Positions 36,666-45,252 of a stretch of DNA of 45,252 nt are shown here, piece by piece. Position numbers and translations under genes: made by a program. Origin of the DNA: Tannerellaceae bacterium. Lineage in GTDB: Bacteria > Bacteroidota > Bacteroidia > Bacteroidales > Tannerellaceae. The DNA lies in assembly GCA_021203545.1 (NCBI GenBank), contig JAJQAZ010000118.1:1-45252 (forward strand). The letters are read 5' to 3'. The number at the start of each line of letters is the position of its first letter. Positions within the stretch are counted from its first letter, which is position 1. The notes beneath the pieces were generated by a model. It was not told the origin of the DNA. It searched no databases and saw nothing but the letters and a program-made list of their open reading frames with translations.

Positions 36666-38365
36666 TTAATTCATTAATAATACAATAACGACTCCCCAGA
36701 TAATCAGCAGCGTATTTCCCACCGCATAGGTAGTCGTATAGGAAAGAGCCGGAACCTTACTCTTTGTCGTATCCTGTATCGCACCCAATGCCGCAGTAGT
36801 AACACGCGAACCGGCACAGGCACCCAGCGTTATAGCCGGGTGGAATTTGAACACATATTTACCCAGGAACACCCCTATAATCATAGGGATAAGACTTACT
36901 GCCACACCGGCAATAAACAAACTAATACCCGAAGCCTTTAGTCCGGCTACAAAATTGGGTCCGGCAGTAATACCTACCACCGCGATAAAAATATTCAGCC
37001 CCATGTTATTCATCAGCCAGACAGCCGATTGGGGAACAGCCCCGAACGTCGGGCGTGTGGAACGCAGCCAGCCAAACAAAATACCTGAAATTAACACACC
37101 GCCGCTGGTGCTCAGGCTCAAAGGCACATTTCCTATCTGCAAAGTCAATGCTCCCAGCAAACCACCCAGAAAAATACCTAACCCTACATATAACAGGTCG
37201 GTCACATTCGTAGGCCGTTCGGCATATCCCAGATAAGAAGCAAAACGGTCCACATCCGTCTTACGCCCTTCAATCTCTACCAGATCGCCCCGCATAATCT
37301 GCACATCGTTCAATAAAGGCACCTCAGCATTTCCCCGGTGTATCTTACGGATAATCACACCGTGGCGGTTCTTATCCGTTTTAAGCTTACCCAACGTTAC
37401 ATTTTCCATATGTTTATTACTCACCATCACAGTCAGCGCTTCTGCCCTGAAATCCAGCAACTCCGGATCGGCAACTTCAGGACCAACAAAGTCTTCATCC
37501 GCCAGAATTGTTTCTACCGGTCCGTTAAGTACCAATTTGTCTCCTTTATAAATCAACTGATCTCCCGCAGGGTCATTCACAATCTCATTCTTTTCATTCC
37601 GTATCCGCTCAATATAAACCGGCCACCCCTTTGTTACCAGTAAATCTTCTACCTCCGAAACCTTCCGGGGTGCATCAAAAAACGCACTATTTGCTTTTAT
37701 TACACGGAAAGTAGTACCGTCATACGCATACTCCAGCGTAGGGTCGTCATCCGCAATAGCCCCTCCGAGCGAAGCTTCATATTCCTTACTCTCTTTCACA
37801 ATATCCTTACTCAACCACTTAGGAGCCAGCACCGAAAGAAACCATGCTGTGCCTGCCGTACCAAAAATATACGTAACCGCATACGCTACCGGAATCTCAT
37901 TAATAAGTGTCTGCTTCTGCGCCGCATCAATAGATAGCCGGTTAATAGAATCCGTAGCCACCCCAATCACAGCCGAAATTGTATTTGCACCGGCCAGTAG
38001 CCCGGCAGCATTACCCACATCAAAATGTGCAATTAAAGCCGCTACCCATGTAACCAACAGGTAGAGCACACAAATAATTCCTGCAAAAGCAATCTGCGGC
38101 AACCCTTCTTTCTTCAAACTATGGATAAATTGCGGCCCTACACTGTAACCCACCGCAAAAAGGAAAATAAGGAAAAAAGTAGATTTTACAATCGGACTAA
38201 TATCCAGGCCTAACTGCCCAATCAGTACCCCCATAAGCAGCACCCCGGTTACATTACCCAGGCTAAAACTTTTATACTTCAGTTTTCCCACGGCAAACCC
38301 TAAAGCCAGGGTTAAAAAATAGCAAGTTCGGGATACGCATGCAAGGTTTTATTGATCCATTCCAT
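36666..38365 (-). CDS. aspT: aspartate:alanine exchanger (AspT, AAE family), single-base frameshift
   Basis: The protein has two membrane blocks of about five helices each (GLLAGANTISAVIGVATDS and ITLGACAGSRVTTAALGAIQD are the conserved repeats) around two cytoplasmic TrkA-C domains (about 205-370). This is the AAE transporter layout. An open frame begins at 38291, but the family N-terminus MEWINKTLHAYPELAIF is found at 38365 in another frame. One T added to the T6 run (minus strand, 38314-38319) joins them (AIFFLTLALGFAVGKLKYKS), giving 566 residues. AspT takes up aspartate and expels alanine; with AspD this builds a proton gradient. Confidence 0.9.
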
Positions 38366-38716
38366 ATATTGAGATTTACAAGATTTTGGTTATTTCGATA
38401 TAAAATAAAACAACAGGCATACCTTTTTGTTCCGCCTCTATAAACAATTTCTCCCTGTCAAAAAAACAAGCATTTAAAAATAAGCCACTTAAAGAAAGAA
38501 AAAAAGCAGCCTCATCCTTGTCATTTAGACGGAGAGGGATTTTTAGATGGAGGAGGTATGTTATCCCCGACAAATGGAACCACAGATTTGTAATCCGTTA
38601 AAAAGCTATGCTTTTGGGGTTACAACGCCGGGATTGCAAATTCCTCCGCTCCAAAAGTGGATGTTTATTCAAAAATGTCAATTCCCCCATGAAGCCTTTG
38701 ACAAGTGATGTTATTT

Positions 38717-38975
38717 CGCCCCTGATAAGTGGCAGTTTAGTTCAGCCCACGGTAGAATGAGCGTAGCGAATGCCACCGTGGGTTAGAAAACACCCCGTTT
38801 ATTCGGGCTGAAGGCCCAGATAAAAACACCTACAAATTCATTTCATAGATCATAATTAATTAGTAATTACAGTGTTGCCCTTTCAGGGCGCAGACCTTAT
38901 CTGCTGTCTCCACCCACGGTGGAATTCGCTACGCTCATTCTGCCGTGGGCTAAACTAAGGTGCCCTTTTCAAGGG
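38717..38975. repeat. large nested inverted-repeat element, copy 2
   Basis: Arms at 38737-38783 (AGTTCAGCCCACGG... ) and 38911-38956 (CCGTGGGCTAAACT at the end) are inverted copies with GAGCGTAGCGAA / TTCGCTACGCTC in the middle. Inner short palindromes are CGGGCTGAAGGCCC (38804) and TTGCCCTTTCAGGGCG (38875). It is homologous to the element at 25825, but the substitutions differ while pairing is kept (CATGG there, CACGG here, changed in both arms). Confidence 0.8.
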
Positions 38976-39091
38976 CGAACAACACATAAAAGATATGTAT
39001 AAACGGTAGCGGCGTTGCCGGGGCCTAAGATAGGATAGGCCTACGGCCTGAATAAGATGTGTATAGAGAATAGCTCCGAAGAAGAGACATT

Positions 39092-39295
39092 TTATAATAT
39101 CAACGCTTTAGAAACTTCTCTCCCCATCTCCTGCCGGGGTCCGAAACATCTGCCAATAAATATTATTATACCGATTGCCAGCAAACGGTTCTCCATAACA
39201 GCTTGTACAAAAACACCGGAGTTTGTTCCCCGGATAGCCGGACAACAAACCAGAAACAGGCCATACAGCCAAAAATGGAAAAATATATTTTGCAT
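39092..39295 (-). CDS. possible small membrane protein
   Basis: The 67-residue frame contains two hydrophobic stretches (IFFHFWLYGLFLVCCPAI and LLAIGIIIFIGRCFG) and ends basic/acidic (RQEMGREVSKALIL). It shows no match I recognise and lies in a repeat-rich gap downstream of no clear promoter. It could be real or chance; confidence is low. Confidence 0.25.
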   Translation of the reverse strand: MQNIFFHFWLYGLFLVCCPAIRGTNSGVFVQAVMENRLLAIGIIIFIGRCFGPRQEMGREVSKALIL

Positions 39296-39353
39296 GATAC
39301 CACAAAGATATATTTTTCCTGTATGTTTTAATCCTTATGCAAAAGGAGAATTG

Positions 39354-40706
39354 TTACCGTTTCTCTATGGGTACATACTCAACTGCTTCCGGAAGAATAT
39401 TTTTGTAAGCCGGGCGGATGATCCGTTTGCCGGCAAAGTTTAATTCTTCGTTCCGGTGGGCTGTCCATCCCACGATTCGTGCCATAGCGAAAAGAGGCGT
39501 ATAAATTTCCTCCGGTAAACCAATCATTTCATACACAAATCCCGAATAGAAATCAATATTGCTTGAAACCGTTTTACCATTATTTTTCACCCTTGCAAAG
39601 ACATCTACGGAACGTTCTTCCAGTAGTTCAAGGAATTCAAACTCTTCCAGCCTCCCTTTCTCTTTGGCCAGTTCGCGGGCCAGTTCGCGCAGCAACAAAG
39701 CCCGTGGGTCCGATATGGTATAAACCGCATGGCCAATACCATAAATCAGTCCGGTTTTATTGTATACCTCTTTATTCAGCATTCGTGTCAGATATGTATC
39801 AATCTCATCTACATTTTTCCAGTCATGGATATTTTCTTTCAGGTGGTGGAACATATCCACCACCTGTATGTTGGCTCCTCCGTGTAAAGGACCTTTCAGC
39901 GATCCGATACCGGCAGCAATAGAGGAATAAATATCTGTCATACTTGAAGAGGTAACCCTTACTGTAAATGTAGAATTATTACCTCCGCCATGCTCGGCCT
40001 GCAAAATGAGTAATAAGTCTAATGTACGTGCTTCCAGGCCGGTAAAATCGCCTTTCAGCATATAAAGGAAATTCTCCGCCAGCGATTTTTCACCATGAGG
40101 ATGGCGGATGTGTAACGAACGTTCTTTGTTATGGTGCCGCAACACATTATATGCATAAGCTATAATGGTAGGGAAACGGGATATCAACTCAATGGATTGC
40201 CGCATCAGATTCTCACGCGACAGGTCGTCCGGATTTTCATCGAAGTTATACATTTCCAATACACTACGCGCCAGGATATTCATAATATTCGAACCGCGTA
40301 GTTCCAGAATATTCATTGTCGTTTCGTGTGTCAATGGCATTTTATTATAAAGTAACCGGCTGAATTGCGCCAGTTCCTCCTTATCAGGTAAACTACCCGA
40401 AAGTAACAGGTAAGTAATTTCTTCGAAACCAAACCGCTTTTCGTTTATTACCGCATGTACCAGATCTTCCAGATCGTATCCACGATAGAATAACTTACCG
40501 GGAATTGGTTTTAATTTACCTTCTTCGGTACGTTCATACCCTACAACATTCCCGATTTTGGTTAGTCCAACCAGTACCCCGGAACCATCTTCATTCCGTA
40601 ATCCACGTTTAACCCCATATGTCTTAAATAATGAATTATCAATTTTACAGGTTTGTTTCAACGTGTCCGCAATCTTAAAAGTCAGATACTCTTGTTTTGT
40701 TGTCAT
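39354..40706 (-). CDS. gltA: citrate synthase
   Basis: The 450-residue enzyme has catalytic His in PLHGGANIQVVDMF, a second His in YGIGHAVYTISDPRA and the C-terminal YSGFVYEMIGLPEEIYTPLFAMARIVGWTAHRNEE with the Arg used for citrate binding. It condenses oxaloacetate and acetyl-CoA. The length and internal segments follow the larger Bacteroidetes type. It is the last gene of the acn-icd-gltA operon, 12 bp after icd. Confidence 0.96.
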   Translation of the reverse strand: MTTKQEYLTFKIADTLKQTCKIDNSLFKTYGVKRGLRNEDGSGVLVGLTKIGNVVGYERTEEGKLKPIPGKLFYRGYDLEDLVHAVINEKRFGFEEITYLLLSGSLPDKEELAQFSRLLYNKMPLTHETTMNILELRGSNIMNILARSVLEMYNFDENPDDLSRENLMRQSIELISRFPTIIAYAYNVLRHHNKERSLHIRHPHGEKSLAENFLYMLKGDFTGLEARTLDLLLILQAEHGGGNNSTFTVRVTSSSMTDIYSSIAAGIGSLKGPLHGGANIQVVDMFHHLKENIHDWKNVDEIDTYLTRMLNKEVYNKTGLIYGIGHAVYTISDPRALLLRELARELAKEKGRLEEFEFLELLEERSVDVFARVKNNGKTVSSNIDFYSGFVYEMIGLPEEIYTPLFAMARIVGWTAHRNEELNFAGKRIIRPAYKNILPEAVEYVPIEKR

Positions 40707-40718
40707 GGCAGTTTAATT

Positions 40719-41955
40719 TTAGTAGTTGTTGATTATAGTAATTAATTCGCTTGTAAATTCGCTTGTAGAAAGTATTTCGCCCCGGGGCATCAGGCGTGCC
40801 AGATCGTAGGTGGCTTTTCCCCGGCTAAAACAGGTTTCCATAGAAGCCGTAATTAAACCGGCCGCCTCTTTCCAGTTCAGGTGTTCCAGCATCATAACGG
40901 ACGATAAAAGCAGGGATGACGGATTGGCTTTATCCTGTCCGGCAATGCCGGGAGCTGTTCCGTGAGTCGCTTCAAAAATGGCATGTCCCGTTTGATAATT
41001 AATATTTGCCCCAGGTGCGATACCAATACCACCTACCATAGCAGCCAATTGGTCCGAAATGTAATCGCCATTCAGGTTCAGTGTTGCTATAACCGAATAA
41101 TCTGCTGGTTTCAGTAATGTATTTTGCAGGAATGCATCCGCTATTACATCTTTAATAATAACCATCCCGTCAGCAATTGCGTTATTGAGTGATTGCTCTG
41201 CTTTCTCTTTTCCACCGGAGGATAATATCCGGCCATATTCCCGCATCGTAAATACCTGTCCGGCAAACTCCTCTTCCGCAACATCGTACCCCCATTGTTT
41301 GAATCCCCCTTCGGTAAATTTCATAATATTGCCTTTGTGTACCAGGGTAACATCCGGTTGACGGTGTTCAAGTGCGTACAGGATAGCCGCCCTGACTAAT
41401 CGTTTCGTTCCTTCCTCGGAAACCGGTTTTACACCAAACGACGATGTGTCCGGAAAACGAATATTTTTCACACCCATTTCAGTTGTCAGAAAGTGTAAAA
41501 ACTTAGCAGCTTCCGGTGTACCGGTTTTCCATTCTATGCCGGCATAAATATCTTCTGTATTTTCCCGGAAAATAGTCATATGCACATGTTGTGGCTCTTT
41601 AACCGGTGAGACCACCCCTTTGAACCACCGGACCGGCCGGAGGCAAACATACAGGTCAAGCGTTTGCCGCAGGGTTACATTCAGGGAACGGATCCCCCCC
41701 GCCTACCGGAGTTGTCAGCGGGCCTTTTATACCAATCCGGTATTTTCTGAAAGCTTCGAGCGTTTCTTCCGGTAACCATTCCCCGTTTGATTGAAAGGAA
41801 CTCTCTCCGGCCTGCACTTCCAGCCATTCAATTGTCCGGCTTCCTTTATATGCTTTTTGTATAGCAGCATTTGTTACTGCCTGGCAGGCCGGGGTTATCT
41901 CCGGACCTACTCCGTCTCCGGTAATAAACGGTATTGTTCTGATTTCTTTCATCAT
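40719..41955 (-). CDS. icd: NADP-type isocitrate dehydrogenase, single-base frameshift
   Basis: The N-terminal segment ([23 protein letters not shown] ... [15 protein letters not shown]) and the main segment ([72 protein letters not shown]) are one enzyme. The substrate motif RSLNVTLRQ is present only after removing one G from a run of seven G (41694-41700; C on the plus strand), which gives 411 residues. This is the one clear case of an extra base. The enzyme makes 2-oxoglutarate. It lies between acn and gltA. Confidence 0.92.
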
Positions 41956-41956
41956 G

Positions 41957-42059
41957 AGTTGTTTTTAGCGTTATAATTCAATGCGGAGCCGGCATGTTTT
42001 GAATATGTCCGTCATCAAAGGTAGTTGTTTTTAGCGTTATAATTCAATGCGGAGCCGGC
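41957..42059. repeat. 37-bp direct repeat at the acn-icd boundary
   Basis: The 37 bases at 42023-42059, which encode the last residues of aconitase ([12 protein letters not shown]), recur identically at 41957-41993 outside the gene and directly before the icd start. The spacing is 66 bp, consistent with a tandem duplication or a slip. Confidence 0.85.
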
Positions 42060-44275
42060 GCGGAACCAGGCTATCTGTAATTCGTTATATGTATGGTTAG
42101 TATAGAATGAATCACTACTTCCATCGGTATGCTGTAAAAGAACCTGCAAGGGTTTACCGGGCATAAAACTACTTAGGCCGGTAATACTGATGCGGTCGTT
42201 CTCCCGGATATGTTTATAATCTGCCGGATCCGCAAACGTAAGTGCCAGCATACCTTGTTTTTTGAGGTTTGTTTCGTGAATACGGGCAAACGATTTAGCC
42301 AGGATCACCCGTACGTTGAGAAACCGGGGGTCCATAGCGGCATGTTCCGGGAAGACCCTTCCCCATAGTTCTCTTCGGCAACTACGATCGAATATAAACC
42401 GGCCTCTTTCAGAGCACGGGCAACTTCCGAAACCGGAGCCATGCTCCCATCCAATGGATTGTTAACCGAGTTGGTTTTCCCGGTAAACGCATTAACTGCC
42501 CCCATTAACAGATTTTCCGAGATATTCTCCAAATGTCCCCGGTAACGTAACCAGGGTCCGGCCATTGAAATATGGTCGGTTGTACATTTTCCTTTTACTT
42601 TAATAAGCAAAGGCATATTATAGAATTCTTCCCCATTCCAGGCCTCGAAAGGTTGCAACCGTTGTAACCGTGTGGAATTTTCCGGGATTATCACCTCCGT
42701 TGTATTACCCGAAGGCAATACCCGCCCCTTACCGGCTGTTACAAATCCGGCAGGAGGGAATTTACGCGACACCGGCGGATCCAGGCTTACCCATTCTCCT
42801 TCCCTGTTTTGTAACTTACCGGTTAACGGGTTAAAAGATAAATCACCGGCAATTGTATATGCCATTACCATTTCGGGCGAAGCCACAAATGCATGGGTAT
42901 TCGGATTGCCGTCTGCCCGTTTCGAAAAGTTCCTGTTGAAAGAGGTTATAATTGTATTCGGACGTTCATTGTCTGTTGTCTCCCGTTTCCACTGGCCGAT
43001 ACAGGGCCCACAGGCATTCGCCATAATGGTTGCGCCAGCCTGTTCAAAGATCGCGGTCAATCCATCCCGCTCTATGGTTGCACAAACCTTTTCCGATCCG
43101 GGATTAATGATCAGTTGCCCTTTTATATCGAGCTTTTTATCTATTGCTTGTTGTAGCAAGGAGGCCGCTCCCGTGATATCCTGATATGATGAATTGGTAC
43201 ACGAACCAATCAACCCCACTTCTACAGCCTGTGGGTAGCCTTTCTCTCTGACTATTTCAGCCATAAGGGAAACCGGATTAGCATCGTCGGGCGTAAAAGG
43301 ACCATTCAGGTAGGGTTCCAGTAAAGAGAGGCCTATCTTTATTACCCGGTCATAATAATCCGCAGGATTCGATACTACTTCCGGGTCTGGTTGAAGATCC
43401 GGTTTTATCCGGTCGCTTTCGCAAGTAATACCCTCGCGGCCTGTAGCAATCAGGTATTCTCTGATCTCTTCATCATAAGGAAAAACAGAGGTGGTTGCAC
43501 CCACTTCGGCTCCCATGTTACAAATGGTTGCTTTTCCGGTAGCCGATAGGGTAGCTGCTCCTTCGCCAAAATATTCGATAATTGCATTTGTGCCTCCTTT
43601 CACTGTCAATATACCTGCAAGTTTCAGGATAATATCTTTCGGAGTGGCCCAGCCTTTGAGCTGTCCGGTTAAATGCACACCAATCAGGCGGGGCATTTTC
43701 AGTTCCCATTCCATGCCGGCCATTACATCCACAGCATCCGCTCCCCCAACACCTATAGCTATCATACCCAGACCTCCGGCATTGGGCGTGTGCGAATCTG
43801 TTCCGACCATCATCCCGCCGGGAAAAGCATAATTCTCTAATACTACCTGGTGAATAATACCCGCGCCGGGTTCCCAGAATTCAATTCCGTATTTATCGGA
43901 AACAGAACGCAAAAAGCTATATACCTCCTGGTTGGAATGATTGGCTGTGGCCACATCCGTACCAGCCCCTTTCCAGGACTGTATCAAATGGTCGCAGTGA
44001 ACCGATGCCGGAACAGCCGTTTGGCTACGTCCCGCATTCATAAATTGGAGCAATGCCATCTGTGCGGTGGCATCCTGCATCGCTACCCTATCCGGAGAAA
44101 AAGTAGCATACTCCTCTCCTCTTTTATAATCCCGGATTTCATCTGTATGATAAAGATGTCCATACAAAATCTTTTCGGCCAGCGTTAAAGGTCTTTTCAA
44201 TAGTTCCCGGGCTGATTTCACCCGGCTTACCATTTCACTGTAGAATAGGCGCATTGTTTTTAATTCGTTTTCCAT
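42015..44275 (-). CDS. acn: aconitate hydratase, single-base frameshift
   Basis: The protein has the 4Fe-4S cysteine motifs [10 protein letters not shown] and [10 protein letters not shown], the substrate region [30 protein letters not shown] and, in the C-terminal swivel domain, [39 protein letters not shown]. The last motif reads only if one G is added to GG near 42350 (CCGGAAC to CCGGGAAC), joining the two open segments into 753 residues, the normal length for the mitochondrial-type enzyme. It converts citrate to isocitrate and starts the acn-icd-gltA operon. Confidence 0.94.
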
Positions 44276-44341
44276 ACTCTTCTTTTTTAGTTATTCAACA
44301 TTTTGTTAGCTAAGGTTTCTTTCGATACATTTATTAAATAA

Positions 44342-44375
44342 CGGAAATAGTGTGTAACTTATTCTCTGAAACAAA
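44342..44375 (-). promoter_or_regulatory. possible promoter of the acn-icd-gltA operon
   Basis: The minus strand has TTTG (44375-44372) and TATTTCCG (44349-44342; two mismatches to TAnnTTTG) 22 bases apart. The match is weak. Confidence 0.3.
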
Positions 44376-44569
44376 ACTTTTGGCGCATAATTATTACTAA
44401 TTCGTTTAAACTACATGGAAAAGATTTCAAATATCCTTTCATATTTCCGCTTTTCACAAATATAAAAAACTCCTGATAATTTTAAGATAGAAAAGATCGA
44501 TATAACTATAGATGCAATTTATATTACGATCATCAATTTAAGTCTATTCGTTTTTTCCTGGCTTTTGCC

Positions 44570-44591
44570 GGCGCAGATTTAAATCTGTGCC
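44570..44591. repeat. dispersed palindrome, family A copy 6
   Basis: GCGCAGATTTAAATCTGTGC inside GG...CC, in the reverse orientation of copy 1, preceded by GCTTTTGCC. Confidence 0.8.
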
Positions 44592-44689
44592 CTGTTTTAG
44601 CTCTGAAGAACCCCAATAAACCGGGATGCTCCTAAATTTCTGTTTTACAAAATATTGTTTTCCTCTCTGGGAGCTACCCTGCACACATC

Positions 44690-44925
44690 TTTTCACCCTC
44701 GTAGAGGGTAATATATCTTAGGCCCCGGCAACGCCGGAGTTTAGGTGATAAAGAAGGTAGTTCGCTCCGTAGGAGCAGCATAGTATAAAAATAACCGGAA
44801 GTAACCTTATTATTTTAGTTTATAGCTCACTATACTGGGCTTCCAGCCCGAAATACCCACTCTGTTATCCACCCCCAGCGTTGCTGGGGGCTAAGATATA
44901 TTACCCTCTACGAGGGTGAAAAAAT
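44690..44925. repeat. nested inverted-repeat element with TTAGGCCCC / GGGGGCTAAG arms
   Basis: CACCCTCGTAGAGGGTAATA (44695-44714) and its inverted copy TATTACCCTCTACGAGGGTG (44899-44918) form the outer arms. Inside follow CTTAGGCCCCGGCAACGCC and, inverted, AGCGTTGCTGGGGGCTAAG. The middle holds GGGCTTCCAGCCC. The same CGTTGCCGGGGCCTAAGAT string appears at 39012-39030. Confidence 0.75.
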
Positions 44926-45104
44926 ATGTGCCGGGGGTATGTTATAACTGTAACTATCGCCTGTTAATCCGGAAACAGACTATTTTGAAATGAATGTTTA
45001 TCCAAACATATATATAATACTGATTTTAGTTCCTTTTATAACACACCCCTAATCCCTCTTGAGAGGCTGGGAGGCTGTATAAAAACTAAATTGTAAAATC
45101 CAAA

Positions 45105-45252
45105 AAGTTACAGCTTGTAAGCCCGAAGGGCTTGAATGTGCATAACCGCGAGTGAAACCCGTGGCACAAAGCTACTCTACTGTATGAACCCCGAAGCGGG
45201 TTCAACCCTTTCAGGGTTGTTATGGAGAGGGTTTCTGCCTACCGCGGGTGTA
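45105..45252. repeat. repeat shared in inverse orientation with 25825-26290
   Basis: The reverse complement of about 45121-45215 matches 26171-26260 with scattered changes (CAGTAGAGTA, GCCACGGGTTTCAC and CACATTCAAGCCC are shared), and 45216-45252 matches 25830-25870 (GTAGGCAGAAACCCTCT against GTAGGTAGAAACCCTCT). The copy may continue past the window end. Confidence 0.75.

Larger units (their letters stand above)
38366..39353. other. 988-bp intergenic region with repeats
   Basis: This region contains a decayed GGATTTGTAATCC-type repeat (38527-38652), a large inverted repeat (38717-38975) and a palindrome rich in GGCC (39007-39050). A small hydrophobic reading frame (39092-39295, minus) is listed separately. 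No other gene can be supported. Confidence 0.6.
44276..45252. other. intergenic region at the window end
   Basis: The first 120 bp should hold the acn promoter. Beyond that lie a family A palindrome (44570-44591), a nested inverted repeat (44690-44925) and the repeat at 45105-45252, which runs off the window. No gene is seen. Confidence 0.6.

Noticed and set aside
38376-38573. A 65-codon minus-strand frame upstream of aspT
   Set aside because: It begins in a decayed repeat, has no recognisable motif and no ribosome site; chance is more likely.

Overview
The window looks like a chromosomal segment of a Bacteroidales bacterium (Parabacteroides, Tannerella or Dysgonomonas type; genus not certain). 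Supporting signs are the -7 promoter motif TAnnTTTG at many genes, weak Shine-Dalgarno sequences, a Bat (aerotolerance) operon with a DUF58/MoxR head, DUF4890, DKNYY-repeat and DUF6624-like proteins, a LytS/LytTR pair, and an aconitase-isocitrate dehydrogenase-citrate synthase operon. No tRNA, rRNA, CRISPR array, transposase or phage gene was seen.

Layout. 1-7.4 kb: a lipoprotein, a TolB-like propeller protein, an outer-membrane barrel protein, a divergent AraC regulator / sugar isomerase pair, a zinc-ribbon FHA protein, a DUF2007-double-USP fusion and a small HTH protein. 7.5-16.4 kb: a broken PAP2 gene, then (all minus strand) moxR, DUF58, a DUF4381-like gene and batA-B-C-D-E. 16.6-22.9 kb: a membrane protein joining an HU-type domain to a LysM domain, a plain HU gene overlapping it by 8 bp, rimO, ftsY, nspC and an unusual regulator. 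23.4-30.6 kb: DUF4890, a DUF6624-like protein, a 1.4-kb repeat-rich gap, GAPDH, a GlxA-like regulator and a LytTR/LytS two-component system. 31-38.4 kb: a DKNYY-repeat protein, a secreted esterase, a porin-like protein, and aspartate 4-decarboxylase with its aspartate:alanine exchanger. 39-44.3 kb: citrate synthase, isocitrate dehydrogenase and aconitase, which together make 2-oxoglutarate from oxaloacetate. 44.3-45.25 kb: repeats.

Two patterns cut across the annotation. First, eight otherwise well-conserved genes are each interrupted by one (in one case two) single-base shifts, nearly all in homopolymer runs and nearly all missing one base. Restoring the base gives a full-length protein and a length divisible by three every time. 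This points to long-read consensus error more than gene decay, so these genes are reported as single loci. The PAP2 gene is different: about 200 bp of its conserved core is missing. Second, the intergenic spaces hold several families of dispersed, GC-rich or AT-rich palindromic repeats. Some form concentric inverted repeats, one splits the Bat operon, and one is read into the C-terminus of the aspartate decarboxylase. The least expected protein is the HU-TM-LysM fusion, a candidate link between nucleoid and cell wall.
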